Below the pieces are notes generated by a model. The model worked only from the letters and a program-made list of their open reading frames with translations, ran no database searches and was not told the DNA's origin. The position numbers and the translations under genes are program-made. Below are positions 37,885 to 47,109 of a stretch of 64,000 nt of DNA, one piece after another. Numbering within the stretch: the stretch's first letter is position 1; each line of letters starts with the position of its first letter. Where the stretch lies: NCBI GenBank assembly GCA_942490705.1, contig CALNXY010000019.1, positions 1-64,000 of the forward strand, in the 5' to 3' direction. This stretch comes from JAGRCP01 sp942490705 (GTDB taxonomy: Bacteria; Chloroflexota; Anaerolineae; Caldilineales; Caldilineaceae).

Positions 37885-37996
37885 AATGTGATATGCCTTT
37901 CAGTTAATCTAATGTTCGTTAGTTGGCCACCCACAGAGGGCCTGTTCGCAGCCAGCGGCCAGGCCCTTGCACAATGGGTGTTAGACCTCTGGCAGC

Positions 37997-39484
37997 TTAG
38001 TGGCCGCCCGTCGCGGCATCACTCAGCTTGGCGTCTGCCTGGTCTACGCTAAAACTTGCAGCCTTCTGGCGGGGCGGATACTCGGCGAAGGTGCTCATGA
38101 ACTTCGCCACGACCTCCTGTGCCGGCACGAGCATGAATGCATGGTCGAATTGCCACTGCTGGTACCCCCACGACTCATGGATCGCCTTTTCCAATGGATC
38201 GGAACGCAGGTTAAAGATGCGCGGTAATCGAAGCGGTACGAAGGGCTCGGCCCAGACGTCAAACCCTTCTGCGCGCTGCTCCAGGAACAAGATCTTCCAG
38301 TCGTCGAAGCGCAATGCAGCCAGATCGCCGTCATCCGTGAAGTAGAAGAACTCGCGGCGGGGCCACGCTTCTTCTTCGCCATTTAGATAGGGAACGAAAT
38401 TATAGCCGTCCAGGTGTACCTTGTAGGTCGTGCCCCCAACTTCATGGCCCTCAAGCAGCTTCTCTTTCAGGTCAGGCTCGCCAACCGCGCCCATGATGGT
38501 CGGCACGAAGTCCTCGAGCGAGACAATGCCGTTGCTGATGGTGCCTGGTTCAATCGCCTTGGGGTAGCGCATCACTAGCGGAATCCGATACCCACCTTCC
38601 CACGAGGTGTTCTTTTCGCTGTGAAAGACGGTGGTGCCGCCATCGGGCCAGGACATGACCTCGGCGCCATTGTCGGTCGTGTAGACGATAAAGGTGTCGT
38701 CGGTAACGCCAAGCTCATCGAGCAGGTCCAACATTTGGCCGATGTGACCATCGTGTTCGACCATGCCGTCTGCAAAAATCCCCTTGCCGGTTACGCCCTG
38801 TGACTCGGGCTTCAGGTGGGTGTTGACGTGCATACGCGAGGTGTTAAACCAGCAGAACCACGGCTGGTCGTCGGCCGTCTTCTCCTTGATGAAGCGCTGG
38901 GCATGGCTGAGGACTTCTTCGTCAATCGTCTCCATCCGCTTCTTCGTCAGGGGGCCGGTATCTTCGATCTTCTGCGTGCCATCCGGCTGGGCCCAGGAAT
39001 GCATGACGCCACGCGGGCCGAACTTCTCTTTGAAGCGGGGGTTCTTCGGGTAGTCAGGGTGTTCTGGTTCCTCTTCCGCGTTCAGATGGTAGAGATTGCC
39101 AAAGAACTCGTCGAAGCCATGCATCGTGGGCATGTGCTCGTCCAAATCGCCCAGGTGATTCTTGCCGAACTGGCCCGTGGCGTATCCGTGCGGCTTGAGG
39201 AACTCGGCCAGCGTCGGATCTTCCTTCATCAGACCCAGCGGTGAGCCGGGCAGCCCGACCTTGGTGAGTCCGGTGCGATAGGGGCTCTGGCCGGTGAGAA
39301 AGGCCGAGCGGCCAGCGGTGCAGCTCTGTTGCCCATAGGCGTCGGTGAACATGGCGCCTTCTTTGGCAATGCGGTCAATGTTGGGCGTTTGATACCCCAT
39401 CAGACCGTGGTTGTAGGCACTGATGTTGAACCAGCCGATGTCGTCACCGAACATGATCAGGATATTGGGTTTCTTGTCTGCCAT
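37997..39484 (-). CDS. Arylsulfatase-type sulfatase, intact
   Basis: A 495-residue sulfatase. It has KPNILIMFGDDIGWFN at the N-terminus (metal DD) and the signature SCTAGRSAFLTG with Cys55 as the formylglycine precursor (CxAxR variant). It also has GKNHLGD, MHVNTHLK, YTTDNGAEVMSWPDGG (distal metal) and a GGYRIPLVMRYP substrate-side loop. It resembles the arylsulfatase group that begins with a long GYQTPNIDRIA block. No signal peptide, so cytoplasmic. It needs a maturase for activity; the one at 27.7-29.0 kb is the likely partner. The start has GGAGAAGATCA upstream. Confidence 0.93.
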   Translation of the reverse strand: MADKKPNILIMFGDDIGWFNISAYNHGLMGYQTPNIDRIAKEGAMFTDAYGQQSCTAGRSAFLTGQSPYRTGLTKVGLPGSPLGLMKEDPTLAEFLKPHGYATGQFGKNHLGDLDEHMPTMHGFDEFFGNLYHLNAEEEPEHPDYPKNPRFKEKFGPRGVMHSWAQPDGTQKIEDTGPLTKKRMETIDEEVLSHAQRFIKEKTADDQPWFCWFNTSRMHVNTHLKPESQGVTGKGIFADGMVEHDGHIGQMLDLLDELGVTDDTFIVYTTDNGAEVMSWPDGGTTVFHSEKNTSWEGGYRIPLVMRYPKAIEPGTISNGIVSLEDFVPTIMGAVGEPDLKEKLLEGHEVGGTTYKVHLDGYNFVPYLNGEEEAWPRREFFYFTDDGDLAALRFDDWKILFLEQRAEGFDVWAEPFVPLRLPRIFNLRSDPLEKAIHESWGYQQWQFDHAFMLVPAQEVVAKFMSTFAEYPPRQKAASFSVDQADAKLSDAATGGH

Positions 39485-39660
39485 TGATCTTCTCCTAATA
39501 GCAATGTTGACTATTGCGAAAACTACTTGAACTGTCCAGCCGGACTGCGATTACTTTTGGGCGATGTGCGCTGCCGTACAACCTTCCGCATAATGCTCGG
39601 GCTCCTTCGCTTCATGGCCCATATGACGAACCTTGGCAAAGAGATAGATGGGTACGTCCA

Positions 39661-40578
39661 TTATGCAAATATCTCATTCCAGTCGTTCTTCATGCTGACA
39701 ACAATCCAGTCACGCGCAGCCGCTTCAGCAAGTCCTTCATCAAGACCGCCGACGGTAGAGCCGCGGTCATAAGCAAATTCGCGCTGGGCGTCGTCATGGT
39801 GAACGTAGATACCAAGACGCGGCCCGTCGCCCGTGGTCGTGTATTGAAGCATCTCCAGGTCGCCGTCGGAGTTTCCCACGGCAATGGTCGGGCGGCGACC
39901 GATATAGCGATTGATGCCGACTGGTTTGCCCGCGCCATCGTTAACAAGATCGATCTCCGGCAACTGAACAAGCACGCCCCGCCCGTTATCAAGCTCGTAG
40001 GCCGTTCGTACGCTCGTGCCGATTACCTGTTCCGGGGGAATACCATAAACATCTTCCGCCCATGCACGCATGAACTCAACGCCGCCGCCCGAAACGATGA
40101 AGACGCGATAGTCATGCGCGCGCAGAAATTGTATGAGCTGTAGCTGCGGCTGGTAGATCAGGTCCACATAGCGGCGGTCTAAATCGGGATGGCGCGCCGT
40201 CTCAATCCAGGCCCGAACATGGCTCGCCAATTCCTCGGTCGTCATGCCCGTATGGGTTGCCGCCACAATCTTGGCGATGCCGGGCAGACCAAACGAAGCC
40301 AACGCCTCAATATCCTCTTGTAGGGCCGCAGCCATGATCGGGTCATCCTGCCATTCGGGATGATCTGCCGCTTGTGCCTGAAGGCTTTCCAAGCCAAAGC
40401 GTAGCTGCGTGTAGAATGGCTGTTCGACCCAAAGCGTGCCGTCGTTGTCAAAGACAGCAATCCGATCCGTTGGTTCAATGAAATCAGGTCCGTCTGCCTG
40501 TGTCGTCCTGTGCACGAAGTGACGGATTCGTGCCTTGGCATCACCAGCGTTCCACAAGGAGAGGGGATCTTCTTGCAT
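39661..40578 (-). CDS. HAD-superfamily hydrolase (phosphoserine-phosphatase-like)
   Basis: A 305-residue HAD phosphatase. Motif I is FDNDGTLW, with nucleophile Asp44 and Asp46. Motif II is in FIVSGGGVEFMRAW. Motif IV is in PTIAVGNSDGDLEML, with the acidic pair binding Mg2+. A helical cap lies between. It probably removes phosphate from a small molecule; the substrate is unknown. The start ATG follows AAAGGACATTTCAA. It is on the same strand as, and about 180 bp upstream of, the sulfatase gene, but no evidence ties their functions. Confidence 0.87.
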   Translation of the reverse strand: MQEDPLSLWNAGDAKARIRHFVHRTTQADGPDFIEPTDRIAVFDNDGTLWVEQPFYTQLRFGLESLQAQAADHPEWQDDPIMAAALQEDIEALASFGLPGIAKIVAATHTGMTTEELASHVRAWIETARHPDLDRRYVDLIYQPQLQLIQFLRAHDYRVFIVSGGGVEFMRAWAEDVYGIPPEQVIGTSVRTAYELDNGRGVLVQLPEIDLVNDGAGKPVGINRYIGRRPTIAVGNSDGDLEMLQYTTTGDGPRLGIYVHHDDAQREFAYDRGSTVGGLDEGLAEAAARDWIVVSMKNDWNEIFA

Positions 40579-40750
40579 TTGAAATGTCCTTTCACTTGAA
40601 TGGCAATTGACTTACGTCGATCCAGATAAATAACTGTCCGCTGCACCTTCCGGGAAGTCTTCTGTCAGGCTGGTTGTTCGTACAGCTTCCAGGAAGCTTG
40701 CGAATTTGATTCCCGACAATCACATAACTGTCAGCCGATCCTACCCGCGC

Positions 40751-41029
40751 TCACTGGCCTTCTGGCTCAGACCCAACGCCCAGACATGTCACGGATAGCA
40801 GTGGCAGGCCAAGCAAAAAGATGTAGTTGAGCATGCCCGCCAGCGCCGCCTGGTCCGGCAACTGCCCACGCAAGACCGTGACAACGGGCTCCACCGACGG
40901 TTGCTTCAAGTAGATGGTCATATCGCCCAGAACATCTGACCAACTCTCATCCAGTAGACCCTGCACTTCAACGCAGTAATTTACCGGCGTACTATTCGAA
41001 ATAGTGGGTATATCCCGGTCTGTGACCAT
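40751..41029 (-). CDS. Small conserved protein of unknown function
   Basis: 92 residues starting MVTDRDIP; longer in-frame starts give an unlikely basic leader. Its pattern is CVEVQGLLDESWSDVLGDM, then VTVLRGQLPDQAALAGMLNYIFLLGLPLLSV. It looks like a compact alpha/beta protein of a type seen repeatedly near LAL regulators in filamentous Chloroflexota (recognised from memory, not searched). It has no enzymatic motif. It lies downstream of the LAL regulator on the same strand. Confidence 0.6.
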   Translation of the reverse strand: MVTDRDIPTISNSTPVNYCVEVQGLLDESWSDVLGDMTIYLKQPSVEPVVTVLRGQLPDQAALAGMLNYIFLLGLPLLSVTCLGVGSEPEGQ

Positions 41030-41434
41030 ATGCGTGCCGTCCTTGATTGGGTGCAAACCTGATTGCACTGCCCGGCAGTTCACGATTTCGGACCCTTGGT
41101 CATGACGATGGCGCGAAGCCACAAGTGGTCTAGACTGTGCGAGCCTGAGATAGCTCCTGGCCATCGGAATGACAAGTCATGAACCACTGATCATGAACTA
41201 TTGAAAGTCGCGGTAGAGCTATCTTACGACAGTTTTATATTTATTGATGGCTACCAAAAGGAGTATCTTGGGGGCTGGGACGGTGCTTCGGCCGTGTTTG
41301 CGACAGAGCAATTCATGCCTGATGTTGACATAAAGTTAAGCGGTGGGTTGAACCAGGACGAAAAGGGAGGGGTTGAAGAAGAACGGTGCTGAAGAGGGAC
41401 GGTGCTGAAGAAGGAGGGGCCTGACGCTTGATCG
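41030..41434. other. Intergenic region, no clear gene
   Basis: About 400 bp between the small protein and the LAL regulator. A 63-codon plus-strand frame at 41201-41392 has no recognisable features. Near 41370-41425 a short direct repeat built on ACGGTGCTGAAGA occurs twice. Nothing else seen. Confidence 0.45.
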
Positions 41435-44182
41435 CTATTGCGCCAGTGGAAGGATCCCAGAGACCCGCGCGCTGGCGACGGCCTGCCGTCGATTTTTGAC
41501 GCCTAATTTGCGGTAGATGTTGCCGGCATGCTTTTTTACCGTTGCATGGGTGATCACAAGCGCGTCGGCGATCTCTGCGTCAGTCCGCTGTTGGGCCAGC
41601 AGAAGGAGAACGTCCAACTCCCTGTGCGTGAGTTCTGCGCGAAGCTGTTCAGGGGACAAAACCGTTGCCGATTCTCCGTTTTTTCGATCCAAAGCCAATT
41701 TAGCTTGGTCTGTGGCGCGCGCAGGCGATGAGGTTGCCAAAACTTGCCGGACGAACTGGCGTTCAGACGCCTGTAAGGAAAGCATGCTCAGGTATGGGTG
41801 TAGACTAGGGCCCATCTCTCGGAAGGGTTGGGTCATCCCGCCTGGTGCAGCTACTTTCACAGCGTCGCGTAGCTCTCTCAATGCAAGCGGGATGTCGTTT
41901 TGCGCTGCGTAGTACATAGCAGTCAGCAAGCCAACCTCAATCGTGACACGACCGGAATAGGTCGCTGCCGCCCGCGCCCGACACAGTGTGAGAATTTCAT
42001 CGGCCTCTGGTAAACGTGCTGCTTCGCCGCTGGCGAGCATTGCGCGTACCGTTGTCAAGGCCGGTACTTCCCACAGGCTGAATGTCAACTGTCCCGCCAG
42101 GTTATTAACGACCGGAATCCGTGCAGGTTCGCCCTCCATGAGTCGAAGACGTGTCTTCAGACTGTCGGCGATCGCTATCAGGTTGACGGCATTCATATCT
42201 GCGATATAGCGGCTCATGCTGTCCACCGTTGCCTTGGCTTCGTCAAAGCGCCCTTGCGTTGCAAGCGTTAGGGCTAATCCCGTATAACTGTCAATTGCCG
42301 CACGCAGATGAACGCGGTGAGCGTCTTGGACAACGATGCGAAAGTGGCTCTCGGCGTCGGCCACCCGGCTGCTTTGGTAGAGCGTCCACCCACGTAAGTA
42401 GTGGGCCCAGCCAAGACTGATCGGTCGCTCAAGATCGCCAGACAGCTGGATGAAGACCGGCGTCACTTGTTCTAACGCAAATGTGTCGGGAACCGAATGA
42501 TAGATTGCGCAGAGCCCGAGGAAGATGCGCAAGGTCATTTGATCGGGCGAGGAACGTTGTTCTTCCAGACGCTGCTGAGCGTAGCGAACCGCATCAGCAG
42601 TGCGCCCCGCCTGGTGCAGCCCGCTGATTCGATAAAATTCGGCGAGTGCGCGCAGGAAGCGCCACTCTTGCGGTAGGAGCGTCAGTGCCTCCGTGGCAAA
42701 GTGGATGCAGGCATCTGCTTCACCCGAGAATTGCCGGTGTTGAGCGCGAAAGACGTAGACCGCGCCCAGCCAATAGGACCATTCCTGCCGGCGTGACTCG
42801 TCCCCTTTATCCACCTGCCGTTCATGCTCGAGCATTTCCGCCGCTTCTTCGATCAGTTCTACCGTTGCGTCGATATGGTGACGGAAATGCTCGAGCACGG
42901 CCGCAGCCACGAGGATGCCTGGGGACGCCGTGCGCTCAACCGGCAAGCGCCCGAGCCAGCGATCAATCCGGCGCCAGTCTTCCGCATTCATGGCCACATG
43001 TAGATTTTGCTCGACTAGCGCGACGGCCCGTTGGTGATCTGCGGCCAGTAGGGCATGGGCAATTGCCTCTTCTAATAGACCCTGACGCTCATACCAGATG
43101 CTCGCTTTGTGGTAGACCGCCTGACGCACGGGCAGGGTTGATTCTTGTTTTAGCCGATGGCGCAGCATCTCTTGGAAAAGATGGTGAAAGCGATACCAGA
43201 CACCCTGTTCGTCCAGCGGGATAAGGAAAAGATTGGCCCGGACCAGCGACCGGAGAATGGCCGCTCCCACATCGGCCTCGGGCGATGGCAAGACAGCTTC
43301 CTGGAGCAGATCGCCGGAAAAGCGATCCAGCAGCGACATGGTCAGCAGGGTCGACCGCCACTCGTCATCCAACTTCATCAGCGTTTCGTCGACCAGATAT
43401 TCCATCACCCACTGGTGGCTGCTGTTGGCAAACTGGTCAGCGAACTTGCTGCGATCGCTCGATGCGCGCAGGAGCACGGCTGCCAACTGCAGTCCAACGG
43501 CCCAGCCTTCCGTCCGCGCTTCGAGCAACTCGATCATGCTGTCGTCGACGGGCGCATCCACAATCTGATAGATGAGTGAAGTCGCTTCCGCTTGGTTGAA
43601 ACGCAAATCCTCGTTACGGATTTCGGCCATCATCATCGTGCCGCGCAGGCGCGCCAGCGGCAGAATCGGATCCGACCGCGTCAGGATGACAATATGCAGA
43701 GAGCGGGACGGCGTCTTGAGGAGGCGTGCCATGAACGCCTGAGTCTGTTTGTTTTCGACCAAGTGGTAATCATCGAGGACAAGCACGATTCTTTGCTGCA
43801 ACGACTCAAGATCCTGCAGAAGGATTGCGGCCATCTTCGCCGGACTAGGCCATTCGAGCGAAGCTATCAGCGCTGCGCTTTCCGGCACGCTATCAGGTAC
43901 TGCGTGATCAATTGCGCCAATCACGTAGCTGAAATAATCGCCTATGTCGCCGTCATCTTCATCTAGTGAGACCCAGGCGACCGGTTGACTGACCGCTTGC
44001 ACCCACTGGGTGACCAGGCGACTCTTGCCATACCCGGCCGAAGCGCAGACAACCGTAAGTGGCAAGTCAGTGCTCTGCTCCAGGCGCGCGATTAGCTGTG
44101 GTCGATCCACACTTGGCCCGATGAGAGCAGGCGGTCTCATTTTGGCTGGCAGCAAGTTAGACAGCGACGCTGAGATTTCCAT
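41435..44182 (-). CDS. LAL-type (MalT-like) LuxR-family transcriptional regulator
   Basis: A 915-residue regulator. The P-loop ATPase has CASAGYGKSRLVTQW (about 47-60) and Walker B IVLVLDDYHLV. A winged-helix-like segment holds RFHHLFQEMLRHRL, followed by a TPR-like sensor region (about 350-810) and a C-terminal LuxR helix-turn-helix with LTHRELDVLLLLAQQRTDAE and ITHATVKKHAGNIYRKL. It is divergently transcribed from the osmoprotectant ABC operon, and both promoters carry the same ATGGTATACT motif. It may regulate the operon, which is an inference from position. It is a paralogue of the regulator at 22489. Confidence 0.92.
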   Translation of the reverse strand: MEISASLSNLLPAKMRPPALIGPSVDRPQLIARLEQSTDLPLTVVCASAGYGKSRLVTQWVQAVSQPVAWVSLDEDDGDIGDYFSYVIGAIDHAVPDSVPESAALIASLEWPSPAKMAAILLQDLESLQQRIVLVLDDYHLVENKQTQAFMARLLKTPSRSLHIVILTRSDPILPLARLRGTMMMAEIRNEDLRFNQAEATSLIYQIVDAPVDDSMIELLEARTEGWAVGLQLAAVLLRASSDRSKFADQFANSSHQWVMEYLVDETLMKLDDEWRSTLLTMSLLDRFSGDLLQEAVLPSPEADVGAAILRSLVRANLFLIPLDEQGVWYRFHHLFQEMLRHRLKQESTLPVRQAVYHKASIWYERQGLLEEAIAHALLAADHQRAVALVEQNLHVAMNAEDWRRIDRWLGRLPVERTASPGILVAAAVLEHFRHHIDATVELIEEAAEMLEHERQVDKGDESRRQEWSYWLGAVYVFRAQHRQFSGEADACIHFATEALTLLPQEWRFLRALAEFYRISGLHQAGRTADAVRYAQQRLEEQRSSPDQMTLRIFLGLCAIYHSVPDTFALEQVTPVFIQLSGDLERPISLGWAHYLRGWTLYQSSRVADAESHFRIVVQDAHRVHLRAAIDSYTGLALTLATQGRFDEAKATVDSMSRYIADMNAVNLIAIADSLKTRLRLMEGEPARIPVVNNLAGQLTFSLWEVPALTTVRAMLASGEAARLPEADEILTLCRARAAATYSGRVTIEVGLLTAMYYAAQNDIPLALRELRDAVKVAAPGGMTQPFREMGPSLHPYLSMLSLQASERQFVRQVLATSSPARATDQAKLALDRKNGESATVLSPEQLRAELTHRELDVLLLLAQQRTDAEIADALVITHATVKKHAGNIYRKLGVKNRRQAVASARVSGILPLAQ

Positions 44183-44267
44183 GACAGGCTGAAGTGATAT
44201 AAGGCGAATATCCTGGTCGCAGCGCGAGTACGATCAGAGAAGCGAGCGAAAAGGGCATTGATGCCAC

Positions 44268-44277
44268 AGTATACCAT
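44268..44277 (-). promoter_or_regulatory. Extended -10 promoter motif for the LAL regulator
   Basis: On the minus strand this reads ATGGTATACT, about 85 nt before the start codon of the LAL regulator at 44182. It is the exact inverted copy of the site at 44392-44401 in front of the ABC operon. Confidence 0.5.
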
Positions 44278-44391
44278 GGGGCAGCAATGGTAAGAACCGA
44301 TTCCATGACCCGCTGCCCCGATGAGGCCGAAGATCCATCCACATGCGCGCTGAAAATTGTGGGCCAGCCCGCAGGACTGTGCCCATTGCCT

Positions 44392-44401
44392 ATGGTATAC
44401 T
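44392..44401 (+). promoter_or_regulatory. Extended -10 promoter motif for the ABC operon
   Basis: ATGGTATACT with TATACT at 44396-44401, only 10 bp before the ATG at 44412. If used, the transcript would start almost at the start codon, giving a nearly leaderless message. No Shine-Dalgarno is visible before this ATG, which fits. Confidence 0.5.
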
Positions 44402-44411
44402 CTTCCCTGTT

Positions 44412-45056
44412 ATGGACATTTTGAACGAAACGATTGCCTATGCATTGGATCATCTGGATGAACTGCGAGAGGCAACGGTCGAACATCTGTTTTTGGTCAC
44501 AGTCGCTCTGATCATTAGTCTGCTTATTTGTGTTCCATTGGGCGTCTGGACCTCGCGTTCGGCCCGCGCCAACACAATTGCGATCAATGGCATCAATGCA
44601 ATCCGCGTGATTCCCAGCTTGGCGATCTTGTTCCTGGCCGTGCCGTACATGGGTGTTGGTTTGGACACCGCAATTGTGGCGTTGACGATCCTGGCCATGC
44701 CGCCAATTCTGGTGAACACGGACGCTGCCTTCCGCACGATTGACCCTGCGATCCGCGAGGCGGCAGCGGGAATGGGCATGACCCAATCTCAGGTATTGCG
44801 CCGGGTTGAGTTTCCCCTCGCCATGCCTGTTATCCTGACCGGCGTGCGCACCTCGACTACCGAAGTGATTGCCAGCGCCACGCTGGCTGCCTTCATCGGC
44901 GCCGGTGGCTTGGGCCTTTTCGTGCAGCGCGGCTATGCCATGTACCAGCCGTCGATTCTGCTTGTTGGCGCAATTCCGGTGGCAATCATGGCGGTCGTGG
45001 CGGAAATTGTGTTAAGCCGCATACAACAGCGTGTTCGCCCGCCCGCTCCGGATTAG
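44412..45056 (+). CDS. Osmoprotectant/glycine-betaine ABC transporter permease
   Basis: 214 residues, six membrane segments, with the BPD-transport EAA loop EAAAGMGMTQSQVLRRVEFPLAMP that docks on the ATPase. It matches the OpuCB/OpuCD (ProW-like) permeases that take up betaine, carnitine or choline. The start at 44412 is chosen because the promoter-like TATACT lies just upstream and inside the longer frame from 44343. First gene of a four-gene operon: permease, binding protein, ATPase, permease. Confidence 0.9.
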   Translation: MDILNETIAYALDHLDELREATVEHLFLVTVALIISLLICVPLGVWTSRSARANTIAINGINAIRVIPSLAILFLAVPYMGVGLDTAIVALTILAMPPILVNTDAAFRTIDPAIREAAAGMGMTQSQVLRRVEFPLAMPVILTGVRTSTTEVIASATLAAFIGAGGLGLFVQRGYAMYQPSILLVGAIPVAIMAVVAEIVLSRIQQRVRPPAPD

Positions 45057-45190
45057 GCTGGCAGATTGGGGCCCTCGCTCGCCGATGGATTCATTGGAGC
45101 ACGGTTCGATCTGTGACGGGCTGCGTTCCGCATAGTCATCAAGCTGAATTTCTATATCCACCCAAGAATTTTCCACAGAAGGAGAGAATC

Positions 45191-46117
45191 ATGCGTAGTA
45201 GAACCACCTGGCTTTTTCTGCCTGTCTTGCTCTTTGCCCTGGTTATGGCCGGTTGTGTCGCGCCCGTGAGTGATGGCGGCGACGGTGAGGCAGCGCTACC
45301 GACCGTTTCCGTCGCCAACAAAGGCTTTGCCGAGCAATTCGTGCTCGGCGAAGTGTACGCGCTGCTGCTGGAAGATGCCGGCTTTACGGTCGACCGCAAG
45401 GGCGCTCTGGGCGGCACGCCCGTGCTCCACGAATCCTTGATCAACGACGAGCTGGACATCTACCCTGAATACACCGGCACGGGGCTGCTGACCGTGCTGC
45501 AGATGGACGTCATGAGTGATCCGGCCGAGGTCTTCAGCACCGTCGCTGACGCCTATGCCGAGCAGTTCAATCTTGCCTGGCTTGAGCCTGCGCCCATGAA
45601 CAACACCCAGGCCCTGGCCATGACCGCCGCCCGTGCTGAGGAACTGGGCATCGCCTCCTTCTCGGACCTCGCCGCCCAGGCTGGCGACCTTGTCCTGGCC
45701 GGCCCGCCCGAATTTGCCGAGCGTGAAGATGGCCTGCCCGGCCTGCAAGCAGCCTACGGCGGCTTCGAGTTCGATGACTTCCTGGCCGTGGACTTCGGTC
45801 TGCGCTATCCCACGCTGCTGAGTGGTGATGCGGATGTCGTGGTCGCATTTGGTACCGACGGCGAGATCTTCGCCAATGGCCTGGCCTCGCTGGAAGACGA
45901 CCTGGGTCTCTATCCGCCCTATCAGGTTGCCCCGGTCGTGCGCCAAGCTATCCTGGACGCCAACCCGGAGATCGCCGACGTGCTCAATGCGGTCGCCCCG
46001 CTGCTGGATGACGCCACCATGCAGGAACTGAATAATCGCGTCACGGGCGATGGAGATGAGCCGGAAGATGTGGCGCGTGAGTTCCTGGTTGCGCAGGGAT
46101 TGCTGGGCGCAGAATAG
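45191..46117 (+). CDS. Osmoprotectant ABC transporter substrate-binding lipoprotein (OpuAC family)
   Basis: The ATG at 45191 follows AAGGAGAGAATC; the longer frame from 45113 is not needed. The signal peptide ends LVMAGC (lipid-anchored). The mature protein is a periplasmic-binding-protein type II of the OpuAC/QAT class: VSVANKGFAEQFVLGEVYALLLE, LYDEL-like NDELDIYPEYTGTGLL (ligand hinge), and VVAFGTDGEIFANGLASLEDD. It ends NNRVTGDGDEPEDVAREFLVAQGL, as in OpuCC-like proteins. It binds quaternary ammonium osmolytes by family; the exact ligand is not readable. Confidence 0.9.
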   Translation: MRSRTTWLFLPVLLFALVMAGCVAPVSDGGDGEAALPTVSVANKGFAEQFVLGEVYALLLEDAGFTVDRKGALGGTPVLHESLINDELDIYPEYTGTGLLTVLQMDVMSDPAEVFSTVADAYAEQFNLAWLEPAPMNNTQALAMTAARAEELGIASFSDLAAQAGDLVLAGPPEFAEREDGLPGLQAAYGGFEFDDFLAVDFGLRYPTLLSGDADVVVAFGTDGEIFANGLASLEDDLGLYPPYQVAPVVRQAILDANPEIADVLNAVAPLLDDATMQELNNRVTGDGDEPEDVAREFLVAQGLLGAE

Positions 46118-46145
46118 GCAACGAGGCAAGCGTGTGACGTGATGC

Positions 46146-47090
46146 ATGTCTGAAATCCGCTTTGAGAATGTTGTAAAGGTATTCCCGGATATGTCCCGCC
46201 CCGCCGTCAACGGTATCACGTTGACGGTGGGGTCTGGTGAGTTCATCGTCTTCCTGGGCCCGTCCGGCTGCGGCAAGACAACGCTCATGAAGATGGTGAA
46301 TCGCCTTTATGAGCCGACATCCGGGGAAGTCTATATCGATGATCTGCCGATTCATGCCGTAGATACGACGACCTTGCGCCGCCGGATCGGCTACGTCATC
46401 CAGCAGATCGGCCTCTTTCCCCACATGACCGTGGCCGAGAACGTAGCCGTCGTTCCGCGCCTGCTCGGCTGGGACGACGCGCACATTGCCGCGCGCAGCG
46501 ATGAGTTGCTGGCGATGGTTGCCCTGCCGCCCGATGAGTACCGCGATCGATACCCTGCGCAACTGTCGGGCGGCCAGCGCCAACGCGTTGGCGTCGCGCG
46601 CGCGCTGGCCGGCGATCCTGGCGTGATTCTGATGGATGAGCCGTTTGGCGCCATCGACGCCATCACGCGTGCGGAACTGCAGGATTCGTTCCTGGAATTG
46701 CAGCGCCGCCTGCACAAGACGATTCTCTTTGTCACCCACGACGTGGACGAGGCGTTGCGCCTGGCCGATCGCATCGTTGTGTTGCGCGAGGGACAGGTCG
46801 TGCAGTATGACACGCCGCTCAATATTCTGACCAAGCCGGCAGACGAATTCGTCCACCAACTGATCGGCGCTTCCGACATCGTGCGCCAGCTGAGTTTGCT
46901 CAAGTCCGAGCACGTCATGCGTCCCCTGAATGGCGAAGCTGTCGCCGATACGGTTGGGCGCTACCAGAGCCTGCGTGAGGCCCTGTCGACTTTCCTCACT
47001 TCCAGCGCCGACTATCTTGTCGTCGTCGATGGTGACGACCAGCCCGTCGGCGTGATCGATATCGATGACATTCGCGGCGCCATCGGTTGA
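46146..47090 (+). CDS. Osmoprotectant ABC transporter ATP-binding protein
   Basis: 314 residues with Walker A GPSGCGKTT (38-46), Q-loop QQIGLFPHMTV, signature LSGGQRQRVGVARAL, Walker B VILMDEPFGAID, switch His THDVDEA, and a C-terminal CBS-like segment (YLVVVDGDDQPVGVIDIDDI). One CBS motif at the end is typical of OpuCA/ProV-type ATPases, where it senses ionic strength. It powers the two permeases of the operon. The stop lies 20 bp before the next permease start. Confidence 0.93.
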   Translation: MSEIRFENVVKVFPDMSRPAVNGITLTVGSGEFIVFLGPSGCGKTTLMKMVNRLYEPTSGEVYIDDLPIHAVDTTTLRRRIGYVIQQIGLFPHMTVAENVAVVPRLLGWDDAHIAARSDELLAMVALPPDEYRDRYPAQLSGGQRQRVGVARALAGDPGVILMDEPFGAIDAITRAELQDSFLELQRRLHKTILFVTHDVDEALRLADRIVVLREGQVVQYDTPLNILTKPADEFVHQLIGASDIVRQLSLLKSEHVMRPLNGEAVADTVGRYQSLREALSTFLTSSADYLVVVDGDDQPVGVIDIDDIRGAIG

Positions 47091-47109
47091 GCGCGCCCCC
47101 CCATATTAT

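Noticed and set aside
41201..41392. 63-codon plus-strand frame as a small gene
   Set aside because: No ribosome site, no family resemblance and composition of non-coding sequence.
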